NCBI GenBank assembly: GCA_023935145.1
Contig: CM043705.1
Location: 87,082,084 to 87,146,083, forward strand
Direction: 5' to 3'
DNA from: Bretschneidera sinensis
Taxonomy: Eukaryota; Streptophyta; Magnoliopsida; Brassicales; Akaniaceae
Length of the DNA: 64,000 bases
Part shown: positions 36,022 to 48,863 of the stretch, piece by piece
Layout of the letters: every line of letters starts with the position of its first letter
Position numbering within the stretch: position 1 is the stretch's first letter
The notes under the pieces: model-generated
Seen by the model: only the letters and a program-made list of their open reading frames with translations
Told to the model about the DNA's origin: nothing
Database searches by the model: none
Made by a program: the position numbers and the translations under genes

Positions 36022-38299
36022 TAGCTTTTCACCGTTTATACTCTTGTAGGGAAAAAGTTAAAAAATTTTCTTCATTCTTGATCTCTTCGATCGTCACTCG
36101 ATCCGCTATATTGATATTTCTTTAATATATTGCTTGTACAACATTTTACATCTAATCAATCCTGTGTGCATACTAGCATTTACAACGTTTTTGGTAACAG
36201 TGTTGATCACAATTCATCCAAAATTCTAGAACTTACACTAAAAGTCTGTTCCGATGCTATGGTAGACACTGAAACAATTAGTAGATCACGTGCCATTATG
36301 TTAAAAATAGAGTAATAATGCCCATTTTTCTTTCACTATCCTAAAATATCAAATTTATCACCATCTAATTATTCTTGATTCATCATTCTAGTGGCATCAA
36401 ATTGTATGTAATTTTGAATTTTATTAAATGTTATGGATCGTGCCTCGTGCCGTGCCGTACTGAATCTCATGTCGTACCATACCATGGGCTTCAAAACCTA
36501 AACTCATCATGACCCATCCATTTGGACCATGCCAAACACGACATGCCATATAGTAGTGTGGGGCGTACCATGCCTTGTTTGTTTCAGGTGCCACCCCTAC
36601 GTTGAAGGCCAAACTTTATGTAAATTAGCCCAAGTGTAAGATCTTACTCTACAAGACAAGGAACTTTAACGCCTACATGAAGTATGTTATTTTTAGAAGC
36701 CAAAACACTTGCCTACCGCCTACCTACGTGAAGTAAGGTGTTTTAACAAAGGAGAACCAAGTCCTCCTAGTACCAAGTCCCCCCGCATTCTTATGTAATG
36801 TTTGTTACTCTGTTAGTCTTACTTTATGTTCAAATTGACTTTAAAATAACTTTGGCTATTTTTTCATTTTTTTTTGAATATTTTATAACAACAAATCTCA
36901 CAGAAGAAGGAAGGAAAGCTAAACGCATATAATTTTTTTCTTTTGTTCTTTCCTTTCATAAAAAAATTCCTTATAAGTACCGCATGATAAGTGTAATAGA
37001 AGCAGTGTTTTAAAAAATGTAATTGGGCGAAATCCGCGAAAAACGCCCATGGGTGTGATTGTTGGGGCGTTTTTTTTGGCAACTTCAAAATGAGGTCGTT
37101 TTGGGTCAAATGAAATCAACCAATTTATCCAAAACGACATCCTTTTAGTCAGCCCCTCCTAATTCTTCTTCCATGTGGTTCAAACTCACGACCTAATGTG
37201 CCATAGACCTTACTACTGAGCTAGTACTGTTGATGTGATATAATTACACTTCATAAATATATAATACGTGCTATCTAGTTTAATAATATTACAAACTATT
37301 TAATTAATCACTTACAAATTACAACAATATATAAATACAAGTTATACTTTATATAAATATATATTAATATTTATAAAATTATAATTATTAGACTATAAAG
37401 AGTTAGTAACGTATTAAACTTTGATAAAAATTAATTAAAAATTAAATTATTTTTATTTTACTATTCTAATTAATTAATTAATATTATTTTATTAAAAAGT
37501 CAAAACACCCAAAAAGGTTCAAAAAACTTACCCGGATTTTCAGCCTTTTAGGTCAAAATTTTAAATTTTCAACATTTTGAGTGGACGTCATTACAAATGG
37601 AACCACTATGTTGGAGGACTATAGTGTAAATTGATGGATATATATGCAACAAACGATAGCGTATGTCTAATATCATATGTGATTAAAATTTTCATCAAAT
37701 TGTTTGATATTTGTGTACAAATATTTTGATAAATATTCATTCATAGGTCTTAAGTTAGTAAAGTTTATTGATAATTAATTAATTTATATTATTTCAATTT
37801 TTTTAATATTTTTATAATATAATTAATATTATTTATTTAAAACGTCTCAACGTTTCAAAAGATTTACACCCCAACGATTCGGGACTTATGCCTCGCCTCA
37901 TTGAAGCAAAAGCCTCGCCCAACGCCCTCACCTCTGAAAATACTGAATAGAATGAATACACATACAGGAGCGAAGAGCCAGTGCAATGTTGCCCCCCACT
38001 GTAAATATGTGTAAATTTTAAAGTGAGATCAATATTGACCCTATTGATTAAAGTATTTTGACAGCACTATGAGGTAACTTTGTAAAAAAAAAAATTATTT
38101 AAAGAATTTAGGATAGAGAAATAAAAATATTAAAAGACACAAAGCAACCAAGAAGAAAAAATAAAATGAGAAAGAATAAAGAAAGATTTGGCTAACACTA
38201 AGTTAAGTAAAAAAGCTTTAAAATTTTTTTTAGTTTTATTCTTAATACATTAAAATGTTTATTTGTTTGATAAATAAGTTATAAATTGTACTACTTATT

Positions 38300-38931
38300 T
38301 GTGAGGTGTAAAGTCTTTTTGGCTTTACTTGGTCAAAAGGGGACAAAAGTGGTGATAAACATTGCATGTTTTATGGAATGTTTTTCGGCAGAAAACATGG
38401 AGTACTTTTGCAATTGAGTTTTGTGGATAAAAGGTCAAAAGGTGGGAGCTACTTTTTAGGCTTGTTTTCTGGTAGAAAATAAGGAATGCTTTGGGGCTTG
38501 ATTCAAGGGTTGTCGTGAAGAAAAAGGAAGGGAGTTTCTCTATTTATACTCCTTATCATTTCTTGCATTATTATGTGAGCAGTCAGAAAGTATAAGAGAT
38601 AGAGAGAGGATGTGCAATCCGAGAGCTAAGGCATATGAGAAGTGAGTTTATTCCATCAAAATGTTTTGTTCACTTTGTAATTTTCTCAATTCTGTTAAAG
38701 AGTTGTTTATCCTATTACAATAGAGATTAGAATTATTATCTCATTGTAATCAGAGAGAAGGTGTTGTAATCCCTATTTTATAATAGTGAAATCCTTATAC
38801 ACTTGCCCGTGGTTTTTTACCCCAATTTGTTAGGGGTTTTTCCGCGTAAAATATTTGTGTCTAGTTTATCTTCATTTTTCTTATTTCGCTTTAGTTGTGC
38901 GTTAGCTTCAACCCGGTAATTTTTCCTAACA
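38300..38931 (+). repeat. 5' LTR of Copia-3
   Basis: 632 bp, TG...CA ends, gap-free match to the 3' LTR. It contains TTTATACTCC, a possible TATA element, near 38542. Confidence 0.95.
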
Positions 38932-38932
38932 G

Positions 38933-38946
38933 TGGTATCAGAGCTA
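38933..38946 (+). promoter_or_regulatory. Primer binding site of Copia-3
   Basis: TGGTATCAGAGC, the initiator-Met tRNA match, one base after the LTR end. Confidence 0.9.
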
Positions 38947-38983
38947 TTGGTTGAGGGGTGTGAAGCAGATCGTTGTGAACGAG

Positions 38984-40092
38984 ATGTCAACTACAACAAA
39001 AGTTTGATGTTGAGAAGTTTAGCGGGAATAATTTCTCGTTGTGAAAAATGAAGATTAAGGCAATTTTGAGGAAAGACAATTGTTTGGCAGCAATTGGAGA
39101 AATAAATCACTGACGACAGCAAGTGGAACGAGATGGACGGCATCGCAATTACTGATCTGCACTTAGCACTAGCCGATGGAGTGTTATCTAGTGTGGCGGA
39201 AAAGAAGACTGCGAAAGAGATTTGGGATACTCTAACAAGATTGTACAAGGCCAAGTCACTACACAATAAGATCTTCTTAAAGAGGAGACTTTACACTTTT
39301 CGAATGGCGGAATCTACATCGGTGACCGACCACATCAACATTTTGAATACTCTATTTTCGCAACTTACATCGATGGGTTACACAATAAAGACATCTGAAC
39401 GTGCGGACCTTCTACTACAAAGTCTACCTGACTCGTATGATCAACTCATCATCAACCTGACGAACAACATCCTCACGAACTATCTAGTCTTCGACGAAAT
39501 TGTAGCTGCTGTTTTGGAAGAAGAAACCAGATGTAAAAACAAGGAAGACAGACAGGCAGGTTCGCAGCAAGTGAAAGCTTTAACAGTGACAAGAGGAAGA
39601 TCAATAGAACTTGGCCCCAGTGGGAGTCAGAATCATGGTAGATCGAAATCGAGAAGCAAAAAGAATTTCAAATGTTACAACTGTGGCAAGAAAGGGCACG
39701 TCAAGAAGGATTGTTGGAACAGAAGGAAAAATGGAGATCCTGAGTCTTCAAATGCTCAAGGGAATGTGGCAAGTATCTCGAATGATTGTGAAGTTCTATA
39801 CAGCGAGGCAACAATGGTAGTTGGAGGCAGAAAGCAGTTCGCTGATGTCTGGTTACTAGACTCAGGAGCAACATGGCACTTGACATCTCGGAGAGAATGG
39901 TTCCACAAATATGAACCAATCTCAGGAGGTTCTGTACACATAGGTGATGATCATGCTTTGGAGATCGTTGGTATTGGTACTATCAAGATAAAAATGTTTG
40001 ATGGTATGGTTCGCACTATTCAGGAGGTACGACATGTAAATGGCTTGAGGAAGAATCTATTGTCTTTGAGGCAAATAGATAGTCTTGGATGA
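38984..40092 (+). pseudogene. Copia-3 gag and protease, broken
   Basis: The start at 38984 (MSTTTK) runs into a TGA at 39005 after a frameshift, and a Trp codon of the Gag N part has become TGA near 39050. From 39133 the frame is open. It contains the Gag core (AKEIWDTLTRLYKAKSLHNK, LLLQSLPDSYD), an intact zinc knuckle CYNCGKKGHVKKDC (39673-39714), and a protease with intact LLDSGATWHLT near 39855. It ends at a TGA at 40090. Confidence 0.9.
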
Positions 40093-42920
40093 AAGACCTA
40101 TGTCGAAAATGGGATCATGAAGATTTTCAGAGGTGTGCTTGTGGTTATGAAGGCAGAAAAGATCGATGTGAATCTATTCATGCTTAAAGAAAAAACACTG
40201 TAGGAAGCTGATGCATGTGTCTCGTCAACCAGCAAGGGAGAAGAGTCGACGATGATGTGGCATCTCAAACTAGGCAATATGTCGGAACGAGGTTTGAAGA
40301 TTCTCTCCGACAGAAAGCTACTTTCAGGGCTCAAATCAGTAAATCTACCTTTTTGTAAGCATTGTGTTACAAGTAAGCAACATAGATTGAAGTTTAGCAG
40401 ATCTGATGCTAGGAGTAAAAGTATTCTAGATTTGATTCATTATGATGTATGGGAATCACCAAAAATGTCCTTAGGAGGAACAAAGTACTTTGTGCCTTTT
40501 ATTGATGATTACTCTAAGAGATGTTGGGTGTATCCAATCAAGAAGAAGTCAGATATGTTTATGGTATTTAAAGACTTCAAAGCACGAGTGAAACTTGAAT
40601 ATGGGAAAAAGATCAAGTGCTTGAGGACAGATAATGGAAGAGAGTACACAGACGATGAGTTTCTTGCTCTTTATAAGCGGGAATGTGTCAAACAATAGTT
40701 CACAGTCACATACACGCCTCAGCAAAATGGAGTGGCAGAGCGGATGAATAGAACTCTTACAAAAAGGATGAGAGCTATGTTGAGGACTGCAGGTCAACCC
40801 AACTCTTTTTGGGCAGAAGCAGTCAAAACCGCATGTTATGTGATAAATCGATCGCCATCAACAGCAATTAATTTAAAGACACCGATAGAGATTTGGATTG
40901 GTAAGCCAATAGACTACTCTACTTTACATTCTTTTGGATGTCCTACGTATGTGATGTACAATGCCCAAGAAAGAATGAAGTTGAATCCAAAATCTATGAT
41001 GTGTATATTCTTGGGGTATGCTGACAGAGTAAAGGGGTATCGCCTGTGGGATCCCACTACCTGCAAGGTTGTTATCAGCAGGGATGTGATCTTTGCAGAA
41101 GATCAACTACTATAAAAAGATAGAGACGATATCACGTCGAAAAAAGTTTCAGAGACTACAACAATACATGTGGAAAATAATTCGGCACAAAAAACTCCAG
41201 TTTCTACTGAAGCAGCACCAAAGCACGTGGTACTAGAACCAGTCGAGTCCAAGGCTCTAGAAATTCATCGGTTAACTCGTGAGAGAAGGCCGCCAGCTTG
41301 GCATTCGGAGTATGTTACTGAGAGCAATGTTGCATACTGTCTTTTAATGGAGGATGTAGAGCCCTCAACTTTCCAAGAAGCTATAAGTAGCTCAGATGTG
41401 TCTTTGTGGATGACAGTAATGCAGGAAGAAATTGAAGCTCTACACAAGAACAAGGCTTGGGAACTGGTACCATTGCCACATGGGAGAAAAGCTATAGGTA
41501 ACAAATGGGTGTACAAGATCAAGCGGGATAACAATGATCAAGTGGAATGGTTTCGTGCAAGATTGGTGGTTAAAAGATTCGCTCAGAAAGAAGGTATTGA
41601 TTTCAATGAGATATTTTCCCTGGTGGTTCGGCTTACAACAATCAAAGTAGTCCTGGCTATGTGTGCTACGTTTGACTTACATCTGGAGCAGTTGGATGTG
41701 AAAACTACATTTCTTCATGGAGAACTTGAAGAAGAAATCTATATGCTCCAACCAGAAGATTTTGCTGAAACAGGAAAGGAGAACTTGGTTTACAGGTTGA
41801 ACAAATCTTTATACGGTCTCAAACAGGCACCGAGGTGTTGGTACAAGAGATTTGATTCCTTTATTATTAGCCTTGGATACAAAAGACTCAGTTCAGACTA
41901 TTGTACGTACTTCAAAAGGTTTGATGGTGATAATGATTTTATTATTATGTTGTTGTATGTGGATGACATGTTGGTAGCAGGCCCCAACAGAGATCAAATC
42001 TAAGAATTAAAGGCACAGTTGGCTAGGGAGTTTGATATGAAGGACTTGGGACCAGCAAACAAGATTCTAGGGATGCAGATTCACCAAGACAGAAATAACA
42101 GGAAGATTTGGCTTTCCCAGAAGAACTGCTTCAACAAGATCTTGCAACGCTTCAACATGCAAGATAGTAAGCCAATTTCTACCCCACTTCCTATTAATTT
42201 CAAGTTATCCTCAAGTATGTGTCCTAGCAATGAAGAAGAGAGGAGGGAGATGTCTTGAGTACCGTCTGCATCAGCAGTGGGAAGTTTGATGTTTGCTATG
42301 ATTTGTACAAGACCAGACATTACACAAGCAGTAGGAGTGGTTAGTCGATTTATGACGAATCTTGGTGGAGAGCATTGGAATACTGTGAAGAGGGTTCTGA
42401 GATACATCAGAGGAACCTCAGATGCTGCACTATGTACGGAGGATCAAATTTTACTGTCAGAGGCTATGTTGATTCAGATTTTGCATGGGATCTCAATAAA
42501 AGTAAGTCCACTACAAGTTATGTGTTTACACTTGCAGGAGGAGCTGTAAGCTGGCTTTCTAAACTGCAGACGGTTGTGGCTCTATCTATAATGGAAGCAA
42601 AATGCATGGCGGCTACACAATCTTGCAAGGAAGCAATTTGGATACAAAGGTTATTGGAGGAGCTCGGGCACAAGCAAGAGAAGATTGTTCTGTTTTGTGA
42701 CAGTCAGAGTGCTTTGCACATTGCAAGGAATCCAGCTTTTCATTCACGGACAAAGCACATAAGGGTTCAGTATCACTTCATTCGAAAAGTAGTGGAAGAA
42801 AGTAGTGTGGATATGCAGAAAATTCACACTGATGAGAACCTAGCTGATGTTATGACCAAGCCGATCAACACTGACAAGTTTAAATGGTGTAGATCCTCAT
42901 GTGGTCTAGCAGAAACGTAA
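40093..42920 (+). pseudogene. Copia-3 integrase, RT and RNase H, broken
   Basis: The GAG-pre-integrase zinc domain (from 40252) reads WHLKLGNMSERG, where the family has LGH, so one zinc-binding His is lost. The integrase core follows with RTDNGREY, a TAG at 40696, and the remainder at 40732-41115 with AERMNRTL and a YRLWDP-type end. RT runs 41170-42003, with QLDVKTTFLHGEL, YGLKQAPRCWY and YVDD at 41956-41967, then a stop. The connection (42019-42258) has a stop and frameshift near 42256. RNase H (42375-42920) has YVDSDFAWD, MEAKCMA, FCDSQSALH and LADVMTKP. Confidence 0.9.
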
Positions 42921-42985
42921 GCAAGCATGAATTTGGCGAGTAAGGAAGGATGGAAGGATTACCAAAATGACTTTAAGTGGGAGAA

Positions 42986-43617
42986 TGTGAGGTGTAAAGT
43001 CTTTTTGGCTTTACTTGGTCAAAAGAGGACAAAAGTGGTGATAAACATTGCATGTTTTATGGAATGTTTTTCGGCAGAAAACATGGAGCACTTTTGCAAT
43101 TGAGTTTTGTGGATAAAAGGTCAAAAGGTGGGAGCTACTTTTTAGGCTTGTTTTCTGGCAGAAAACAAGGAATGCTTTGGGGCTTGATTCAAGGGTTGTC
43201 ATGAAGAAAGATGAAGGGAGTTTCTCTATTTATACTCCTTATCATTTCTTGCATTATTATGTGAACAGTCAGAAAATAGAAGAGATAGAGAGAGGATGTG
43301 CAATCCGAGAGCTAAGGCATATGAGAAGTGAGTTTATTCCATCAAAGTGTTTTGTTTACTTTGTAATTTTCCCAATTCTGTTAAAGAGTTGTTTCTCCTA
43401 TTACAATAGAGATTAGAATTATTATCTCATTGTAATCAGAGAGAATGTGTTGTAATTCCTATTTTACAATAGTGAAATCATCCTACACTTGCCCGTGGTT
43501 TTTTACCCCAATTTGTTCGGGGTTTTTCCACGTAAAATATTTGTGTCTAGTTTATCTTCATTTTTCTCATTTCGCTTTAGTTGTGTGTTAGCTTCGACCC
43601 AATAATTTTTCCTAACA
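42986..43617 (+). repeat. 3' LTR of Copia-3
   Basis: 632 bp, equal in length to the 5' LTR and followed directly by the TTATT duplication. Confidence 0.95.
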
Positions 43618-43622
43618 TTATT

Positions 43623-45166
43623 TAATTTAAATATTTTGTAATTTTATCAATTGAAAAATATTACTCCATTATATTCTTATGAGATTAGTTTTATCCCTTA
43701 GAATTACTATTATGTTGTTATTAAGTTAATCATTTAAAGAGATATTAACTTCTTAGCTCCTTTCATAAAAGAAAGAAATTAGTCGTTTTTGTAATCTAAT
43801 TTAGTAAAATTCTAACCTTCTAGTCTTGCTTATTTATGATTGTTTAGTCACTTATATTAAGAAAGATATACTTGATAGCATTAAAATTACAGTTGCAAAA
43901 AGTTATTACTGAGATTTTTATTTTAAAAAATATATAAAATTACATTTATATGTCTTACAGTTATATGTATGCTTCGTACAATAAATAAAATATGATTATA
44001 TATTTTTATTTAAAATTATTTTAATTATTGATAGAAAATCAAACCACTCTCCACTTTAAAGATGTTTTTCCCCAAAAAAATATATTTAATTATTTATTCG
44101 TTATCTCCAATTCTCCATTGACAAAAAGTGTTGGCTCCGTCCATAATTAAATATTCATGGAATAACAAATATTAATATAGAAACAGCCTATTAATCATGT
44201 GAATCCATGCAAAGGAAGTACACAGTTTTCGTCAGCTCATATGGGTTTGGTTAGAATTTGGCAAATGGTATCATTAGAAATTTGTCTTCACCAGATCCCA
44301 ATCAAGGCTTTGTTCTCTTTCAAGATCTTTGTCTTTTGATGCGCTAATTAAAAATTGGTTCGCCGAAAAAAAAAAAAAAGCTTTAGTAAGCTGTAAAAGA
44401 ATACTGTTTAATATGAAAATCTCCTAGTCAAAAACCAACTATTGAAATCTATTATATCTATTCCTTTAGATTTATGAGCAAAGCGCCAAATTGTCTGACT
44501 CACCACTACCAAGTGACCACATGGACCAACCTGTTTTCATGTTCATCACAATACGTGCAAATAGAGCAATGATGATAAATATTCATGTTGAATAGGATAT
44601 TAAAAGGGTAAAAAAATAAATTAAAAATAAAAAAAACTGCATTTCTAGTCCAATGATAAAATAAATTGAGCATACAATATTTCCACATAACCCATATAAA
44701 TAAAGTGATATAATCAACACATAAATTGTAAAAACAACTTATATTTTAAAATCAATAAAAATCAAACATGATCTTAAATTCTCCATCAAAACCCCACAAA
44801 TTATTATTTTTATCAACGAACCAATGCCTCATATGTAATTTTCTTCATTAATTAAATTGAATTACAGCTGTCTAACTATGCTCCTCAACTCAATAAAAAA
44901 AAATCTTGATGTAAAAGTTTCAGAAATCAGGTCCTTAAAATTATCAAAAATCGCTTGGTAAGCAAATTAAAGTTCAAGTATGACTCAAACCTAATATATT
45001 AAAACTAGTATGCTTGTCCTGAGCTATGTTCTCCCTGGGAATAAAAAACCTTAATCTCCACTTGCTACTTATATATATAACTAACACCATTATATAATAT
45101 ACGTACACTGTGACCATTAATGTGATCAATTCTTTAATTTGCTTACAAGCAAATTAAAGAAAGATA
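43623..45166. other. AT-rich 5' flank of the first WAT1-related gene
   Basis: No gene seen. The last 100 bp carry a TATA-like run (45071-45080) and probably the transcription start of the downstream gene. A poly-A run lies at about 44367-44379. Confidence 0.5.
45071..45080 (+). promoter_or_regulatory. Candidate TATA box of first WAT1-related gene
   Basis: ATATATATAA, about 90 nt upstream of the start codon. Low specificity in this AT-rich context. Confidence 0.35.
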
Positions 45167-47842
45167 ATGGGTGGTTTTGATGATTACAAGCCTGCAATGG
45201 CAATGTTTGGGTTACAGTTCTGTTATTCAGGTGTTACACTCTCTACTAGAGCTGCTTTGCTCCGAGGAATGAATCCTAGAATCTTTGTAGTCTACAGGCA
45301 AGCCATAGCAACATTGGCTATTGCTCCTATAGCTTATTTCTCAAGGTGGGTACATTTATTCTGTCTTTCTCAAACATAAATAGCAACTTTGATTTTTTTC
45401 TTTCTTTTGGGTGGCAGGAGAGAATCAAGCAGATGTTCTTTGGATTTAAGGAGCTTTTCTTTGATATTTTTGGCCACACTTATTGGGTATTGTATATAGT
45501 TCTTTCCCATTGTTTTCCTTTAGGATACTTTCATTAATTATTTTGTAGAAAATTCTTAAGTTTTTGAGATTTTTTTTCTTCAAGAAATGCTTTTTCAAAA
45601 TGGAAAATAAATTTCTTGAAAAAGTAAAAAAAAAAAAAAAATCTATAACTGAAAGTTCCCTTAAGTTTTATTATATTAGCTTATATTGGGTCAAGCAATT
45701 TTCTAAGAAATCTTGTTTTTCCTTTTAACTTGCAACAGTGTAGCGATCAATCAAAACGTTTACTTTGAGGGTATATACTTAACCTCATCATCAATGGGAA
45801 GTGCTATGGGCAATCTAATCCCAGCCATCACGTTTCTAATGGCTTCAATCATCGGGTAATTAAACACACTAAATTAATTGGAAATCTTTTTTACAGGAAG
45901 ATATCAACTAGTTTTGATTTAATCAAACATTTTTAACTAGTTTACTTTTATCTAATTCTGTAGTTTAGAGAAAATAAACATTCGAAGTTTGAGAAGCATT
46001 GCGAAAATAATGGGAACTGTCTTCCGCGCCAGCGGAGCAATTTCAATGGCATTGCTCAGGGGCCCTAAGCTACTCAACACAGAATTCCTATCGCCAAAGT
46101 CCTTTTTCGGGTCGGGAGGTGAGACCTGGTTGCTGGGTTGTCTGTTTCTCTTCGCAAGCACTTGTTGCTGGTCTTTTTGGCTGCTTTTGCAGGTAATTTT
46201 ATTTTGGACTTCGAATAGCAGTACTGTTATGTTTGAATCGAGGGAGAGAAGAGGAAAGGATAGGATAAGATTATCCTTTCCAAATCCACATTTATTTAGT
46301 TTTCTCATCTTTACTTTTTTTACAAGCTCCGAAACAAGGGAAAACTAAAGATGTTAATGGGTTAGATTTGGGACAGGGAGTGCATTTTCCATTATTTTCT
46401 TCGTTTACTTAAACCATCCCCTCCTCGTCTTAGGAGGGGAATTTGTTTTATCCTCCAATTATGTTATCTTTCGAGAACTTAAATTTTCATCTCCGTCCCA
46501 TTTATAAACCGGGATGGAGATTCCCTAGTAATAAATTTGGATGTTTTTCAACCCATCTCTATTGACTTATTAGATATTTTTTTAAAAGAAAAATCTCAGT
46601 TGCACTTAAAATGATACATTCCTCTAATTTGGTATATATATTATATATAGCTAAAGAAAGTTATGTAATTATAAAACCCTATATTAATAGATTTATAAAA
46701 AAATACATAAAAATTTGGGTACTAAACGGATTGGGAAGTGTTTTTCATACCTCCATCCCAATACCAGTAGAGGTTTTTAAATGTCCACATACATCTCTTT
46801 AAAAATAAAATATCTTTCAAACCCGTCTCTGTCAAGGGACTTTTACCATTCTTAAGAAAGCTACGAAAACTGTGGTTCTGAAGGAATTTGGAGAGAGAAA
46901 GATACAGTACAAACATGTGGTTCTGAAGGAATTTGGAGAGAGAAAGATACAGTACAAACCTTCTCCTTACTATTAAAATCTCCCTTCCCCCAATCAATTT
47001 CCTTTGGTTCCCCTCCATACAAACAAGGGGTTAGACTTAAATATCAGTTCACTTCGGTTACCTTACATTTTAATCACTCATACTATGTTACAATTTTTCC
47101 TAACAGGTTCCGGTTTCTGCTTGCTATCCTGACCACCTTTCTTTATCAGCCTGGATGTGTTTCTTTGGAACGTTGCAGTCTGCCGTGCTTTCATTTTTCA
47201 TCGAGCAAAACCGGCGAGAATGGATTTTGAATTCGTATCTTGAGCTTTCTAGTTGTCTATTTGCAGTATGTTGAGTTCCGTTCTTTTACAATCAGTTTCC
47301 TCCTCAGTATTAATTAACATTTTATACAAACTAGTAATTACTTGGGATTTGTTATAATATGAATAGGGAGTCATAGGATCTGGACTCTCATTCTTCGTTC
47401 AAGCCTGGTGCATTTCGCGAAGAGGTCCTCTATACACTGCAACGTTTAGTCCTTTATGTACAGTTATTGTTACCATCTTGGCTGCTTTATTTTTACATGA
47501 GGAGATTTACACAGGAAGGTAACTTATATTTTCACTGATAAGTTCTTTTCATTTTTCTTCGAATTCTTGCCAATTTAGTGGAACATTAATATTTGTTTTA
47601 TTTTTTGGTTTTATGCCAGCTTGATAGGGGCTATTGGTGTGTTTGCTGGTTTATATATTGTGCTATGGGGTAAAGCCAAAGACCTTGTTGAGATCAAAGA
47701 GCAGACGTTGACAGATCAAAAACTACGAGATGATCAGACACCAAATGTTAAAATCTTGATAGATGAATCTTTGGTAAAGACAACTTGTAAGCTTGATTTG
47801 GAGGAACCCCTTTTGTCTGATAGATCAGCTGATATGAAATGA
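45167..47842 (+). CDS. WAT1-related (EamA/UMAMIT) transporter, copy 1
   Basis: Member of the plant drug/metabolite transporter family that includes WAT1 and nodulin MtN21, multispanning carriers of amino acids or auxin-related solutes; the substrate is unknown here. Seven exons: 45167-45345, 45418-45486, 45739-45855, 45964-46192, 47107-47265, 47367-47518, 47620-47842. All introns are GT-AG; total 1128 nt, or 375 aa, the usual length. Landmarks are YKPAMAMFGLQF and VVYRQAIATLAIAPIAYFSR in exon 1, NVYFEGIYL in exon 3, QAWCISRRGPLYTATFSPL in exon 6, and LYIVLWGKAKD in exon 7. The second EamA half covers exons 5-7. The acidic tail ends LEEPLLSDRS. It is the paralogue of the gene at 53345, with the same seven-exon structure and identical sizes for exons 2, 3 and 5. 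No defects seen. Confidence 0.93.
46871..46959 (+). repeat. 45-bp tandem duplication in intron 4 of WAT1-related copy 1
   Basis: Two adjacent copies of a 45-bp unit beginning TGTGGTTCTGAAGG are identical over 44 bases, so the duplication is recent or maintained. It lies in the 0.9 kb fourth intron. Confidence 0.9.
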
Positions 47843-48694
47843 GAGTAGTAGTAGTACTCTTTCATGTTTCCATGTTGTTTTGGTGCAAAATGCTTCGTAG
47901 GTAATTTTGTTAGCAATCAGGAAATAGATGTGGCCCAGTGGTGAAAACATTGGTGTTGTGAGAGACTCGAGGCATGATGGCAATAAAATTGATGAATTTT
48001 TGATGGAATTGTTACGGAGTGATAGTGCCACAAGTTTCGGATGATCTTGAGCTTTCACTTGCCAATGCACTGGATATTAGATTTTTGTTGGAATTGAGTT
48101 CATGTTATGGTTCAATCCATTTTGAAGGTTTGTCAGCAATCCTCATTGTCTAGGTTTCTATTGGCATCAATTTTTCAATGGATATGAACTCTCATGATCA
48201 TGTCCAGAAAGAGTTGTCATATTGATTATCCGATCTACTTTTTTTTGTTTAGAAAAAAATAACATCTTTGTATTCTTTTAATAATTTTACAAAAATTTTA
48301 TATTTTAAATACTCGTGTTCTTATTATCTTCAAAACAAACAACCGCTACCACAAGTAGCTTAAGCCATCTAACATATATATCGAATCAATCAAATCGATG
48401 ATGTTGCTCTTTATTTATCGCAACCTCGTCAAGATGCTTTTGGAATCGGAATTTCTTCCATAACTGCACCCATTTTACTATAAATTATGCCATCTCGTTT
48501 TGTACCTAATTTTACTGTACAAATATCTAAGCAGAATCCCTAACATGTTACATGCTGAACTTTATATACTAAAACATTCAACTTCAAACAGAGACACACA
48601 ACAAAAAAGTACATGTAATGTTAGATGTTCGACACATACCATTAGTATCCTAAAAAGTGTTAATCTCTATTTTATTAAAGTTTCATATTTGATA
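47843..48694. other. 3' flank of WAT1-related copy 1
   Basis: Probable 3' UTR followed by AT-rich spacer. No gene seen. Confidence 0.5.
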
Positions 48695-48863
48695 TTTTGA
48701 TTGTTAATTCGCTCTACAGAAAATAGTAAGAAATACTGCAATAAAAAAAACAGAACAATCAAGTTATTATAATTAATTACAATTTTACAAAAAAAAAAAT
48801 GGTTTTAATACAAAATTAAAATCAAAATCAAGAAGCTAACCTGAAATCCAAATATAGGTACAG
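48695..48863 (-). pseudogene. Duplicated fragment of CER3 (exon 7 start, intron 6, exon 6 end)
   Basis: About 169 bp align to 26668-26830 of the CER3 gene in the same orientation. Shared landmarks in order are TTGATTGTTAA, a CTCT-CAG stretch, GTAAGAAATACTGCA, AACAGAACAATCAAG, TTATAATTAATTAC, GGTTTTAATA, TAACCTGAAATCCA and GGTACAG. Because it retains the intron, it is a DNA-level copy, not a retrocopy. No other part of CER3 is seen around it. It lies 22 kb from the parent and is not functional. Confidence 0.85.

Larger units (their letters stand above)
29540..38294. other. Long AT-rich spacer with repeat debris
   Basis: About 8.7 kb with no recognisable gene. It holds the direct repeat pair at 29725-30394, a 35-bp tandem duplication at 33791-33860, an ATT microsatellite at 35993-36019, and a GCCGTGCCGTAC-type repeat patch near 36430-36600. 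A GC-richer remnant near 37010-37230 has GGTCGTTTTGG and CCAAAACGACATCC arms at 37092-37141. All open frames here are short and low in complexity. Confidence 0.55.
38300..43617 (+). mobile_element. Ty1/copia LTR retrotransposon (Copia-3, Tnt1-like), decayed
   Basis: About 5.3 kb. LTRs of 632 bp each (38300-38931 and 42986-43617) begin TGTGAGG and end CTAACA. The target duplication TTATT is at 38295-38299 and 43618-43622. The primer site is two bases after the 5' LTR, and the purine tract AAGTGGGAGA precedes the 3' LTR. The internal order is gag, protease, integrase, RT, RNase H. Its sequence style resembles the Tnt1/Tork group. The LTRs differ at about 27 of 632 positions by eye (about 4%). 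Several stops and frameshifts inactivate it. Confidence 0.95.

Noticed and set aside
36424..36612. 62-codon minus-strand frame rich in His, Tyr and Trp
   Set aside because: It is built from a GCCGTGCCGTACC-like repeat patch and has no domain or context.
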